Below are positions 8,834-18,362 of a DNA stretch of 64,000 bases, in pieces. The stretch covers positions 110,466-174,465 of the forward strand of contig NZ_FNYZ01000012.1 in NCBI RefSeq assembly GCF_900109095.1, given 5' to 3'. The DNA is from Sphingobium sp. AP50 (GTDB taxonomy: Bacteria; Pseudomonadota; Alphaproteobacteria; Sphingomonadales; Sphingomonadaceae). Numbering within the stretch: the stretch's first letter is position 1; every line of letters starts with the position of its first letter. The notes under the pieces were generated by a model, which was given only the letters and a program-made list of their open reading frames with translations, had not been told where the DNA came from and ran no database searches. The translations under genes and the position numbers were made by a program.

Positions 8834-10443
8834 TTCTGTCGTCCTTTCGATGCGGTTCGGATGAATTCACGCAAGTCTTTTGCCATCTGCACACCGGCTT
8901 GGCCGACATAGGCCATATGGCCAGACCAATAGGCCTTGGCGATGACGCGGTCCTGCGGCAGCTGGCGCTGTGCGACGCCGAATTTAGCGCTGCCCACCGC
9001 ACCGAACAGATCGAACCATCCCTCTATGGTCATCAGCTGCAAATCCGGGTTGCGACGCATAGCGGCAGCGATGTCCGCGCCTGGATCTGAGCCAGGTGCC
9101 GGGACCCCCGGCGCATACGGTGGGTTACGCCAAGGGAAATTGACGTTGAGGAAGTCGATATTCACATAATCATCGTCGATATCGATGCCCAGATCGTCGC
9201 GGATATAGTTATTAAAGGCACCGATAAAGGCTGCGCTATATTGCCCCATCGCCCCGTCATCTGCCACCGGATCGCCCAGCGACCCCGCCGTGGGTAGGAC
9301 GTAGCGAGAATCATAATGGCCGATTGTCTTGCCCTGGTCCGCCAGCAGCGCGCTGCCAAAATCGCTGGGCATGATCCGCAGCCCCTTGGAAAGCAGATAA
9401 TCGACCGAAAGGCCGGTGAAGCCGGCATGTTTCACCGCCAGCTGCGCCTTTTGCGTATCGGTCAGGCTGTCCCAACGGTTGAGCGCGGGCACCAGTTCAT
9501 CCCGCGCGAAACGTTCTGCCTGGGCGATGAAGCTGTCGAACTCCCGGCCCTGCCGGTCGGCGCGAGCATGATACCAGGCGGTCGCCGCCATAGTGGTGAA
9601 GGTCGGCAGAAATTTGTCGTTGCCTTCAGGTCTGGCGAGGCCACCGTCGCCGCCGACCAGAATGACGCCATTCAGCGAGATACCTTTCAGCGTACCGTCC
9701 AGCACTCCGCCCATAAGACGACGCGAGAGCATGTTTGCACGATAGGTTCCATAGCTTTCGCCCAAAAGGAATTTTGGGCTGTTCCAACGATGATGGCGCC
9801 GTAGCCAAGATTGGATGAAGCGCGCGACGGATGCCGCATCTTCCTCCGCACCATAGAAATCCTCAGGCCGTCCTTCGCCCCAATAGCGGCTGAAACCCGT
9901 GCCGATGGGATCGATGAACACCAGGTCGGCTTCGCTGATCAGGCTGTTGGGATTATCAACCACATGGAAGGGCGGAACCTGCGATGGATTGACATCGGTA
10001 AAGTCGGCGCGGCGCGGGCCAATCACGCCCATATGCAGCCATGTCGATGCAGACCCTGGCCCGCCGTTGAAGATGAAGACAACCGGCCGCTGAGCGCCCG
10101 CCGGTGCTGGCGACTTGTAGGTAAATGAGAAGATCGAACCCTTGGGCGTGCCATTGGCATCGGAAATGACGATGTCTTCGGCCGTGACGCTATAGTGCAT
10201 CTTTCGCCCATCAAAGACGCCGCTGCGCTCCACCACATAGCGGCGCGGCGCGATCGGCGCGCGACTGGCCTTGGATTCGATCTTCCATTGGCCAGCGCTG
10301 GGCGGCAATGGCGGGATAGCCATTACCGGGCTGTCTTTGGGCGGAGGGGGTCCGCTAGCCTCGACCGCGAGCGCGGGCAACGACGCCAACGTCACACCGG
10401 TCCATGCCGCCATCCATACCCGTTTCAACACGTTCACTTTCAT
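8830..10443 (-). CDS. S10 family serine carboxypeptidase-like peptidase
   Basis: A 537-residue paralogue of the downstream S10 peptidase, with a signal peptide (residues 1-27) and a proline-rich linker (PPPPKDSP, IPPLPPS). Catalytic elements are visible: FNGGPGSAS, LLGESYGTYR, an Asp in GWFDLFG and the His in GHMAYVG. The ATG start overlaps the DUF885 gene stop as ATGA. Two consecutive, clearly diverged S10 enzymes suggest complementary side-chain specificities in stepwise peptide trimming (inference). Confidence 0.93.
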   Translation of the reverse strand: MKVNVLKRVWMAAWTGVTLASLPALAVEASGPPPPKDSPVMAIPPLPPSAGQWKIESKASRAPIAPRRYVVERSGVFDGRKMHYSVTAEDIVISDANGTPKGSIFSFTYKSPAPAGAQRPVVFIFNGGPGSASTWLHMGVIGPRRADFTDVNPSQVPPFHVVDNPNSLISEADLVFIDPIGTGFSRYWGEGRPEDFYGAEEDAASVARFIQSWLRRHHRWNSPKFLLGESYGTYRANMLSRRLMGGVLDGTLKGISLNGVILVGGDGGLARPEGNDKFLPTFTTMAATAWYHARADRQGREFDSFIAQAERFARDELVPALNRWDSLTDTQKAQLAVKHAGFTGLSVDYLLSKGLRIMPSDFGSALLADQGKTIGHYDSRYVLPTAGSLGDPVADDGAMGQYSAAFIGAFNNYIRDDLGIDIDDDYVNIDFLNVNFPWRNPPYAPGVPAPGSDPGADIAAAMRRNPDLQLMTIEGWFDLFGAVGSAKFGVAQRQLPQDRVIAKAYWSGHMAYVGQAGVQMAKDLREFIRTASKGRQK

Positions 10444-12299
10444 TTCTTGTCACCCAATTGCGCCGTGCCTTCGCGGCCCGCCTTTACTTGTACAATCCAG
10501 CCTTTTACCGCCCTGCGCATTGCGACAGGTGGCATCGGGCCGGGACGCAGTATCGCATCGTGAAAGCCCCTTATGTCGAACTGCGGCCCCAGAATGCGCG
10601 ACGCCTCGTCCCGCAAAGCCAATATCTCCAGATAGCCCCAATAATAGCCCAGCGCCTGTCCGGGCCAGTTCACGAAGCGGTTGACGGTCAAATCGGTAGT
10701 TAGATGCGCCTTCTGATAGGCGGCGCCCTGCTCATAAGACCAGCCTCTGTAATTGAGAGCGGTGTCAAGCACCAATCGAACGGCGCGCTCCAAACGGAAC
10801 TGCATCCACGCCACCTTGCCATAATCATCGTTGGCATAGAGGCCCATCTCGTATGCAAGCTGCTCGGCATATAGCCCCCAGCCCTCAATATAGCTGGGGA
10901 GCAGGCCGCTTCCGGTCTTGTCGGGTCCGTCGCGCAATTCCTGCGCCGTAGCGAACTGGAGATGATGGCCCGGCAAAGCCTCATGGAAGGTGATGGACGA
11001 TAGATTCCAGGAATCGATCCGGGCCGCACCTGCGAAACCCACGCTGTAGGTCGCGGGTCTGGAGCCGTCTGCAGCGGCCGGAATGTAGAACGCAGATGGC
11101 GTGGGAGGTCCGCCCAACGGCCCTTCCAGCCCACGCCTTATCGCCAAAGGACTTTTGGGAAGATAAAGAAAGTACTGCGGGAGCAGCGCTTCAACACGGG
11201 CTAGGTCATTCTTGGCCTTTGCCTCCACCAGGGCATAGCCGGCGTCGCTGTTGGGCACAGAGAGTCGGAGTTCGGAACGCAAATGCTGGCGTAGCGCCTC
11301 CAGATCGGCAAAGCCCATCCGGCTGGCCATCGCGCGCAATTCGCGTTCTACGCGTTCAATCTCCTGCTCGCCGCGAGCGAAAATAGCGTCGGGGGAAATA
11401 CGCTCCGCCAGCGCTAACTCGATAAAGTCCTCATAGGCTTGTGCGCCCTTGGCCATTTGCCACATGCCGCTCGACCGGCCCTTGGGCGCAAGGCGCTCGA
11501 TACGGGCGGCATAGCTACCATAGGCCGGGCAGACACAGCTCGATAGCAGCTGCGCCATGCGCGCAGAGAGCGCCTTGCGGGCCTCCTCGGTCATGGCCGC
11601 TGATGCGATTTTCTTGCGAAAGTCCGCCTCGATCGCATTTTCACCTTGCCCTGCGCAGGAGCCGCCTTCGCCCAGCGTCCGGCTCTGGGCGGCAGCGGCC
11701 TTGTAGCCTGCCTGTGTCAACACCACGCCGCGTGCTGCCCGCTCTTCCCCCTGCCCCGCAATACTGTCCAGAAGAGCAGGCAATGCCGCGATGCGTGCCA
11801 GATAATTTTCTGCGTCCCGCACGCTCGCAATCTTCTGGTTCCGTGCCATCAAGCGCGGCCCTTCGGTCACCGGCTCGAAGATGCTGCTGCCGATCGTGAA
11901 ACCGTTGCGCATCACGCGCTCACGCAATATCCGGGTTTCCAGCGCGCGCTTGTAAATATCGCGACGGATCCGCATCGGCAGAGAAAGCTTAGCCGGATCA
12001 ATAGTCTTCTCCAGCCGCTTGAGCGCAAAGCCCGCCTTGCGCGCATCCTGCGCCCGCCAGACATCCGTTACAGGCGTCCATTCGGCTTCCGAAGCGGACA
12101 GGGTCGCTTCCGTCCTTGCGGTGGGATCCACGGCCATGTCCGCCGTCCATCGCGCCTCGATAAGGGCGTTCAGTCGCAGATCCTCATGCGGCCGCGCCAA
12201 CGCGGACGAGCCATGTGCAGCTGTTGCCAGCGTCATTGCCAGCGCGTTGGCCCGCCATGCCGTGCGGCTAAATTTAACGGCTCTCCTGATCAAAACCAT
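10440..12299 (-). CDS. DUF885 family metallopeptidase-like protein
   Basis: A 619-residue protein with an N-terminal hydrophobic export signal (about residues 17-35). The hallmark HEALPGHH motif starts at residue 439 (HExxxGH zinc site), followed by EGWGLYAEQLAYEMG, which supplies the further ligand Glu typical of DUF885. Members are predicted M3/M32-like zinc peptidases exported from the cell. The gene overlaps the next gene by 4 bp and lies 28 bp after the M61-like gene. The context supports a peptide-degrading operon. Confidence 0.9.
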   Translation of the reverse strand: MVLIRRAVKFSRTAWRANALAMTLATAAHGSSALARPHEDLRLNALIEARWTADMAVDPTARTEATLSASEAEWTPVTDVWRAQDARKAGFALKRLEKTIDPAKLSLPMRIRRDIYKRALETRILRERVMRNGFTIGSSIFEPVTEGPRLMARNQKIASVRDAENYLARIAALPALLDSIAGQGEERAARGVVLTQAGYKAAAAQSRTLGEGGSCAGQGENAIEADFRKKIASAAMTEEARKALSARMAQLLSSCVCPAYGSYAARIERLAPKGRSSGMWQMAKGAQAYEDFIELALAERISPDAIFARGEQEIERVERELRAMASRMGFADLEALRQHLRSELRLSVPNSDAGYALVEAKAKNDLARVEALLPQYFLYLPKSPLAIRRGLEGPLGGPPTPSAFYIPAAADGSRPATYSVGFAGAARIDSWNLSSITFHEALPGHHLQFATAQELRDGPDKTGSGLLPSYIEGWGLYAEQLAYEMGLYANDDYGKVAWMQFRLERAVRLVLDTALNYRGWSYEQGAAYQKAHLTTDLTVNRFVNWPGQALGYYWGYLEILALRDEASRILGPQFDIRGFHDAILRPGPMPPVAMRRAVKGWIVQVKAGREGTAQLGDKK

Positions 12300-12327
12300 G
12301 CCCCGTCTCTTTCCCCCAAACAGTCTG

Positions 12328-14067
12328 TTACAGCGCGCAGGTCTTGCGGTTGGAAGCGGGCAAAATCTCCCATTGCCAGGCGCTCACCGCTTCGCCCCTT
12401 GGCAGGTATGTCAAATCGCTTTCCTGCCCGTCCCGCCGGATGCGCAGCGTCAGCATCATGGTTTGATCACCTTGGAGCTGATCTTGGGGCACTGGCCGAA
12501 CGATCTCGTCGCCATCGCGCAGGCCCGCCTGCGCCGCCGCCGATCCCGCTCGCAACCCACGCACGACGCGACGCGGTTCGGCCAAAACCGCCGTGTCGAA
12601 GCCCAGGTCGTAACGGCGCAGCGACTTGGAAATGCGCCGGAAACAGGGGCCAAAGGCATCGCTCGCCGGCAAGGGGGGCCGTCCATTCAGAAAGGCGTGA
12701 AAATCCTCGACAGCGCCGTGGCCCAACTCCGCTCCGAGCAGCATCTCCCAATCAGCATTGCCCAGTTTTTTGGATTTTCCCGCCACCAGCATAGCCAGCA
12801 CCAGATCGTCCAGCGACCGCTCACCGCCGGATTTTTTGCGGACGCGGTCATCTAGATCGGCGAAATAGAGCATACCCCGGTCGTAGGGCAGAGTGCGGAT
12901 ACGCGTATCGGCCCAGAAGCGGCCTGGAACTTCGCTGTTGGGCACTTCACCAAGCGAACTGGTGTAATAGCGCCCGGCGTGAAAGTTCAAATCCTCCACA
13001 AATTGTTCCGGCCCGATCAGGCCGTAGCGCAGCGGCAGTCGACGCTGGTAGAATGTCGCCAATCCTTCCCCAAACCAGGAGGATTCAAGCCCGGCCGGCT
13101 GCTCGATAAAGGGCGAGAAAGTGTGGAACATCTCGTGCGCCAGTGTCATCTGGACCTGCGCAACATCGCTCCCCTGCCCGCCCGGCTGCCCAAAAGTTGT
13201 GACGAAACTGTGGTACAGGCCGACACCTCCGCCCGCATTGACCGGATTATAACGCAGAAACACGCCATAAGGCGGCGGTTTCTGCTGGCTGAAAAATCGC
13301 GCATACTGGCCGTAGAGTTTGCTGGTCCAGCCCATCACCGCCTGCGCATCGAAAGGTGGCTGGCCATGCCAGGCGGAGAAGAAGCCGCTTTTTGGCGCCG
13401 AATAGGGCCAGGCGGAAACCTTGCCGGCCATGTAGAAAGCCATACGCAACTGCGGGGCCTTTAGCGGTTCGGGCGCGGCGACATTGCCCGTACCATAGGA
13501 GCTGATGCCTCTCGCCCCCCGTGGAAGGTCGGAAAGATCCCACCGCACCTGCGTCCGCCAGGAGGTATCGCCAGGGGGCAGCATCAAAAAGATATTGCCC
13601 GCCGCCGATGTTCCCCCGCCGTCGTTGCTAAAAGCGAAGGGCGGCGCCGGCCCACGCGGCGGCAGCGAGGCCTGGGCTGGGACTGAGTAGCGCACGGTCA
13701 GCCCTCCTGATACCGGCCGGTCTGCGAACCACTGCCGCGTAGGGCCACCGATTTCCGCGTCTCGCGCGGCCTGAACCGGCAATTCGACATCGCGCGGCAA
13801 AAGCCTAAGCACACCGCGCGCGTCCCGCGCCTCCAGTCCTGATAGCACTGTTGCCACGCTGTCGACGTTACTCGACACCAGCGGCATCTGGAGCAGCGGC
13901 CCGATATTGTCCGCCTCCAGCCCCTCAAAGCTCAGTGTCACCGTGACCGACTGAACATCAACTTTCCCCGGCGCACTGCGCGGCGCCAGCGCAATCACTA
14001 GCGTCGCAGGGGGCGGTGTCGCGCTCGCTGCTGCCATAGACAATGCTAGGCCGGAGAAGATGAGCAT
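12328..14067 (-). CDS. M61-like zinc metallopeptidase with C-terminal PDZ domain
   Basis: A 579-residue exported protein (signal peptide residues 1-16, ALSMAAASA). A gluzincin site is present: HEMFH at 311-315 and WFGEGLATFY with the third ligand E334. Residues about 490-560 form a PDZ-like domain (GLRAGSAAAQAGLRDGDEIV). The order of N-terminal beta domain, HExxH, then PDZ matches M61 glycyl-aminopeptidase-type enzymes. The start at 14067 was chosen because a signal peptide follows and AAGGGA lies upstream; the longer frame to 14187 runs into the preceding gene and is not signal-like. Confidence 0.85.
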   Translation of the reverse strand: MLIFSGLALSMAAASATPPPATLVIALAPRSAPGKVDVQSVTVTLSFEGLEADNIGPLLQMPLVSSNVDSVATVLSGLEARDARGVLRLLPRDVELPVQAARDAEIGGPTRQWFADRPVSGGLTVRYSVPAQASLPPRGPAPPFAFSNDGGGTSAAGNIFLMLPPGDTSWRTQVRWDLSDLPRGARGISSYGTGNVAAPEPLKAPQLRMAFYMAGKVSAWPYSAPKSGFFSAWHGQPPFDAQAVMGWTSKLYGQYARFFSQQKPPPYGVFLRYNPVNAGGGVGLYHSFVTTFGQPGGQGSDVAQVQMTLAHEMFHTFSPFIEQPAGLESSWFGEGLATFYQRRLPLRYGLIGPEQFVEDLNFHAGRYYTSSLGEVPNSEVPGRFWADTRIRTLPYDRGMLYFADLDDRVRKKSGGERSLDDLVLAMLVAGKSKKLGNADWEMLLGAELGHGAVEDFHAFLNGRPPLPASDAFGPCFRRISKSLRRYDLGFDTAVLAEPRRVVRGLRAGSAAAQAGLRDGDEIVRPVPQDQLQGDQTMMLTLRIRRDGQESDLTYLPRGEAVSAWQWEILPASNRKTCAL

Positions 14068-14089
14068 TATATTTTCCCTTAATTCAATA

Positions 14090-15049
14090 TTATGCCTGAT
14101 CTTTCGCCAATTCCAAAAGGCAGCGTAGCGCCGCCAAATCCTGCACCACATGACCCAGCGACTTGTAGATGGTGACATCCCCACCATGCTCCCGCCCGGT
14201 CCGGATGCCTGCCAGCACCTGTCCTATCTCACCCCTGATATGCTGCTTATCGTCGATAAGGCCCGCCTTCGCAGCCTCCAGAAACTCTGCAGCGGCTACT
14301 CGAGCATAGGGCTCGCAATCGACATAATAGCGTGCCCGTGCCACCAGCGGCGGATCAGCCTCATAGGGACCGGCGTGGCTTGACCCGACCAGATTGATAT
14401 GGGTCCCTGGCTTCACCCAGGCGTCCATCAGGATCGGCGTCGGTGATCCGGTGACAGTGGCGAGGATGTCCGCCTCCCCCACGGCCTGCTCGGCATCGGC
14501 TATCGCCACCACAGGCACAGCCAGGCGGGCGTCCAGTTCGGCAGCCACCTGCTGCGCCGTGGTAAAATCGCGACCCCAGATGGCGATCCGGTCGAGCGTC
14601 CGCAGTTCTGCAAGAACGCGGGCGTGCGATTGCGCCTGCGCGCCCGTGCCCATCACGGTCAGCCGAGCCGCATCCGGGCGAGCCAGTGCGTTAGTAGCGA
14701 TGGCACTGGCCACCGCGGTGCGGATCAGCGTCACTTCATGCGCGTCGGCCATGCCGATCAACTCGCCACTCTCGCTGTCAAAGCCCAGCACCATGCCGCG
14801 ATGGCGGGTGCGCTGTGAACCGGGTGATTGCGGGTAGGCGGTTATGACCTTCGCTCCGACCAACCCAAACAGCGGCAAAGAGCCGGGCATCAACGCGAAC
14901 AGGCGTCCCGGCGCGACCGGGATGATGTTACGGAGGGGTTGATCACGCGCGTCGGTGGACAGGGCGATCATCGCCCGCGCCACCCAATGCGCGCATCTTG
15001 TCGGGGTCAGCTGCTGGGCAACATCTTGTTCATTGAAAATATGGGCCAT
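14090..15049 (-). CDS. Ornithine cyclodeaminase / mu-crystallin family protein
   Basis: A 319-residue NAD(P)-dependent enzyme. Family patterns are seen: HRGMVLGFDSESGELIG, the Arg in LIRTAVASA, a Rossmann motif TVMGTGAQAQSH, GSPTPIL, and the GTHINLVGSSH strand with EADPPLV. Family members deaminate or reduce amino and imino acids (ornithine cyclodeaminase, alanine dehydrogenase, ketimine reductase). The exact substrate is not deducible. AGGATAG precedes the ATG. It lies 3 bp after the aminotransferase, so the pair probably processes a liberated amino acid. Confidence 0.9.
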   Translation of the reverse strand: MAHIFNEQDVAQQLTPTRCAHWVARAMIALSTDARDQPLRNIIPVAPGRLFALMPGSLPLFGLVGAKVITAYPQSPGSQRTRHRGMVLGFDSESGELIGMADAHEVTLIRTAVASAIATNALARPDAARLTVMGTGAQAQSHARVLAELRTLDRIAIWGRDFTTAQQVAAELDARLAVPVVAIADAEQAVGEADILATVTGSPTPILMDAWVKPGTHINLVGSSHAGPYEADPPLVARARYYVDCEPYARVAAAEFLEAAKAGLIDDKQHIRGEIGQVLAGIRTGREHGGDVTIYKSLGHVVQDLAALRCLLELAKDQA

Positions 15050-15052
15050 GGT

Positions 15053-16213
15053 CTATCCTGCGATTGCTTCACGCTGACGAAGGGGAAGGTCGCGATAAGC
15101 GTTCAGTCCCTCAGTCAGGGCGTCCAGCGAGGAACGTAACTTTTCGACCGGCTTGGCGTGGCTCAACCGGACATGACCAGGCGTACCGAAATATTCGCCC
15201 GGCGCGACGATCACGCCGTTGCGCTGCGCCAGCCATAGCGAAAAAGCCTCTGTATCCTGCACGCCAACAAGCTTGGGAAAGGACACGCAGCCAAAGCGCG
15301 GATCAGGTCCTTCAACAAGCCCCGCCTCGCGCCACTGGTCGTAATAGCTCTTCACCACCGGCAACGCCGAAGCAATGACGCCCCGGCTATAGGCCACGAA
15401 CGGCGCATCATTCTCCAACACCATCGCCGCGACAGCGTGCGAGAGGTTGGACACGGCATAGTCGAACTGGTTGCTGACCGCGCGAATGCGATCCATGATT
15501 TTGGGCTCTGCCACGATCCACCCACAGCGCAGGCTCGATAGCGAATAGAGTTTGGTCATCGAACTAATGGAGATAAACCGGTCCGATAGGGTGCAGCCCG
15601 CAACCGCTTTATCATCCGGGCCGTATCCCAGATATACCTCGTCCACCAAAGCGTGGATATTAGCCGTTTCCAACAACTGCGCCAACGACGCCATATCAGC
15701 TGCGTCGATCAGTGTGCCAGTCGGATTATGTAGGTTCGACAGGATCAGGAGCCGGGTGCGTGGCGTGATGCGCGCAGCAATATCATCCAGATCGATCCGG
15801 TAGTCGGGGGCGATCCGATCAAAGTATCGCACTCCCACACCTACCGTCCCGGCATGAAGCGCAAAAAGATCGAAACCGGGATTTTCCACCAGCACTTCGT
15901 CGCCCGCCTGCGTCAAGGCACGCAGAATCATGCCAATAGCGTTAGACGCCCCGGTAGTTGTTAAAATCTGTTCGCTGGAACAAGCATATCGCTGCTTGAG
16001 CTGAGCAATGACATAAGGATTGCCGCCGCTAAACGCACTGGTGTACCGATCTGTCAGCGATCCGCAGAAACCCGCGGCCACTATGTCGTGCACCAGTTTT
16101 ACCGGCTCAGCGGGATGGCTGTCGAACATGGGGATAAGCAGGCCATCCGGCCGCGACCGCGCTTGCGCTAACGTCGCGCGCACCCACTCGCCATAATTGC
16201 TGAACTTCGCCAA
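15053..16213 (-). CDS. Fold-type I PLP-dependent aminotransferase (class I/II)
   Basis: A 386-residue cytoplasmic enzyme that opens the peptidase operon. PLP-binding elements are visible: TTGASNAIGMI for the phosphate site, LSNLHNPTG, VDEVYLGYG (Asp pairing with the pyridine N), SSMTKLYSLSSLRCGW with the Schiff-base Lys, and HVRLSHAK with the carboxylate-binding Arg. It would transaminate an amino acid released by the peptidases. The start is TTG (16213), with AGGAG seven bases upstream. A GCATAA/TTATGC operator-like site lies about 100 bp upstream. Confidence 0.91.
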   Translation of the reverse strand: MAKFSNYGEWVRATLAQARSRPDGLLIPMFDSHPAEPVKLVHDIVAAGFCGSLTDRYTSAFSGGNPYVIAQLKQRYACSSEQILTTTGASNAIGMILRALTQAGDEVLVENPGFDLFALHAGTVGVGVRYFDRIAPDYRIDLDDIAARITPRTRLLILSNLHNPTGTLIDAADMASLAQLLETANIHALVDEVYLGYGPDDKAVAGCTLSDRFISISSMTKLYSLSSLRCGWIVAEPKIMDRIRAVSNQFDYAVSNLSHAVAAMVLENDAPFVAYSRGVIASALPVVKSYYDQWREAGLVEGPDPRFGCVSFPKLVGVQDTEAFSLWLAQRNGVIVAPGEYFGTPGHVRLSHAKPVEKLRSSLDALTEGLNAYRDLPLRQREAIAG

Positions 16214-16312
16214 AATAGTCTCCTGGTCGGTCCGATCCAGAACCGCATCTCCACTATTAGTTCATCCTCAGAGCAAATTTTTTGCCCGTGTTGCTCGCAG
16301 GATATCCTCCTG

Positions 16313-16327
16313 TGCATAAATTATGCG
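16313..16327. promoter_or_regulatory. Putative Lrp/AsnC operator upstream of aminotransferase operon
   Basis: GCATAA and TTATGC form a perfect inverted repeat with a single central base (16314-16326), about 100 bp upstream of the operon start at 16213. It is the most compact copy of the motif also seen at 2936-2980 and 6661-6776. Confidence 0.5.
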
Positions 16328-16650
16328 GATTTCGGCAGAGCCAGTTTGTGAGCGGTTCAATGCGGTGGGATATGCATGGCCCAGCCTCGGGCTGCAGACC
16401 CGAACGAAGCTTAACCAAAAAAGCTGCATCAACGGACCGATCAAAACGCCACCTGACGCGTCTGGCGAACAAATAATGGCTGCTAATTCAGCGCTATCTT
16501 CCGACAACTTGGATACGATCACTGCTTCTCAGCTGTGGTTGGGCGCGATCAGAGTCCAGCGTTCCCTAGACCGGCGATTTCGGCAAAGCATGTGCTCGGC
16601 TGTTGAAGAGAGTGACGATGGAGACCAAAGGAATGTGCCAGCTTTAACTG

Positions 16651-16926
16651 CTCCCGCTCGACAATGGCAACCTCTCTGGCGTGCTGTCGCTCTCGGGAGA
16701 CGACGCGGAAGTTTCTTCGCCTCTCTGTGGAGAGAAGAGCGCCGACGCACTTTACAAGGAACTCTTTGCAAATACGAGCAAGTCTGAGACGCGCCTGCTC
16801 TACGTATTCGAGACGTGCGAAACTGGCTCAGATGTACACCTTCATTCCAAATGTGACTAGACGTTGAGCGACGGCAAACTGGTCACGTCTGAGTGCGTCG
16901 ATTTCATTGATCTTACAAAGAATTGA
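16651..16926 (+). pseudogene. Decayed coding sequence of unknown function
   Basis: One frame reads well (LPLDNGNLSGVLSLSGDD, then KSADALYKELF, then RLLYVFETCETGSDVHL) until an in-frame TAG at 16858-16860. It continues with coding-like sequence (TLSDGKLVTSECVDFIDLTK) to TGA at 16924. No start is visible because TAA at 16645 closes the frame upstream. It looks like the body of a dead gene whose family I do not recognise. The rest of 16214-17420 has no intact gene. Confidence 0.4.
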
Positions 16927-17145
16927 CAGTGCTTTCAGCACCTTAAGATCATCTACGACACCGGTGATTTCAAAGCCGACTTTCATGCAAGCAGGGCGTT
17001 CAACGGCGTAACGCCTTGGCAGAACTGCCGAAGAACAACCTCATCCAGCGTGTCGCATGTGGGGCGCATTCGCCCGCCTCTGGATAAAACCATGCTCTTG
17101 ATAATGCGTGTTATCCCGAGCAAGGCGTTAGTCCCACATTAGACT

Positions 17146-17286
17146 TGGCTTCTTCGACGCCGCAAAGGCCGGAACGCCCCCGCTGCCGATAAGGCGCTAG
17201 AGCGGATCGCCAACCTTAAAAAGATCGAGGCTCATATCCGAAGTTCCAATCCCGAACACATGTTGACGATCCGCCAGGCTGAATTA
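17146..17286 (+). pseudogene. Fragment resembling IS66 family transposase (TnpC)
   Basis: One frame gives RRRKGRNAPAADKALERIA, then NLKKIEAHIRSSNPEHML, then TIRQAE. This follows the IS66 transposase pattern in which an 'AHxRR...' segment leads to 'ALxRIAxLYxIExxIRGxxxEERxxxRQ'. Both flanking parts of the transposase are absent, and no terminal inverted repeats were recognised. It is an old insertion-sequence scar in the 1.2-kb gene-free gap between the peptidase operon and the aldo/keto reductase. Confidence 0.5.
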
Positions 17287-17420
17287 GTTCGTCCACACCG
17301 ACTGAACCGATCGGTTTGTTTGCGTACGTGACCTTAGCTTTACCCCGATTAGACCTTGGAATTTCCCTCCAATTCTAACAGAGGGCATTATCAGCTCAAT
17401 CAACCACAGATTCACCGCGC

Positions 17421-18362
17421 TCAGGCGGCGACCGTAAGCATTTCCTCAACCTCGGCCTGCTCATGGGATGACAGCACCCAGCTTGCGGCGCGGGCGTTCG
17501 ACACCACCTGTCTGGGCGAACTAACCCCCGCGATGACCGATGGAATGAAAGGGTGCGCCAGCAACCAGGCGAAAGCCAGCTCAAGCAGGCTATGCCCCCG
17601 CTCCTCGGCATAACGATTAAGTGCGACGACCGTTGCCAGATTGGCCGGCGAAAGAATTTCAGCCTGACTATCGACACTCTTATCACCGATCCGCGTGCCA
17701 GCAGGCAGCGGCGCGTCCGTCAGATACTTGCCAGTCAGCAGGCCATGATATAGCGGCCGAAACGGCAACAGACTGATCTCGAACTGCTTACAAGCGGTCA
17801 ATACATCTGCGACCGGCTGGCGATGGAGCATGTTATATTCGGCTTGCGTCGATACGAAGCGCGGCAGACCATGTCTGCAAGCAATCTCGTTCATTTCGGC
17901 CAGTTGCGGCCCAGAAAGGTTCGAATTGCCAATCTCGCGAATCTTCCCTTCCGCGATCAGATCCTGAAGCTCGCCCAGCGTTTCCTCAACAGGGGTTGCA
18001 GGATCAGGGACATGCAACTGCATTAGGTCGATCCGGTCAGTCTGAAGCCGCCGCAACGAGGCTTCAGTGGCAGCACGGACATAGGATGCTCTTGCACCTT
18101 GCCGTTCATCATCGAGTACACGTCCAAATTTGGTGGCAATCACCACCTTGTCGCGACGCCCTTTAAGCGCCGCACCCAGCATCGTTTCACTGCTGGTTTT
18201 GGGTCGGCCATAGCTATCCGCCGTGTCGAAAAAAGTGATGCCTTCGTCCAAGGCTGCATGGACAATCTGTGTGGTCGCTGCGGCGTCAAGTTCACGACCG
18301 AAATTGTTACAGCCGATGCCAACGACCGTCACGTCCAGCGAACCGATGGATCGCGTGCGCAT
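17421..18362 (-). CDS. Aldo/keto reductase
   Basis: A 313-residue NAD(P)H-dependent carbonyl reductase with a TIM-barrel pattern. Catalytic residues are visible: Asp and Tyr in FFDTADSYG, Lys in KVVIATKFG and His in DLMQLHVPDP. EIGNSNLSG and the C-terminal cofactor segment (IAGVSSPRQVVSNARA) also match. It is divergent from the deacetylase gene at 18672, with a 309-bp intergenic region between them. It probably reduces or oxidises a carbonyl of the compound handled by the following catabolic genes (inference). Confidence 0.93.
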   Translation of the reverse strand: MRTRSIGSLDVTVVGIGCNNFGRELDAAATTQIVHAALDEGITFFDTADSYGRPKTSSETMLGAALKGRRDKVVIATKFGRVLDDERQGARASYVRAATEASLRRLQTDRIDLMQLHVPDPATPVEETLGELQDLIAEGKIREIGNSNLSGPQLAEMNEIACRHGLPRFVSTQAEYNMLHRQPVADVLTACKQFEISLLPFRPLYHGLLTGKYLTDAPLPAGTRIGDKSVDSQAEILSPANLATVVALNRYAEERGHSLLELAFAWLLAHPFIPSVIAGVSSPRQVVSNARAASWVLSSHEQAEVEEMLTVAA

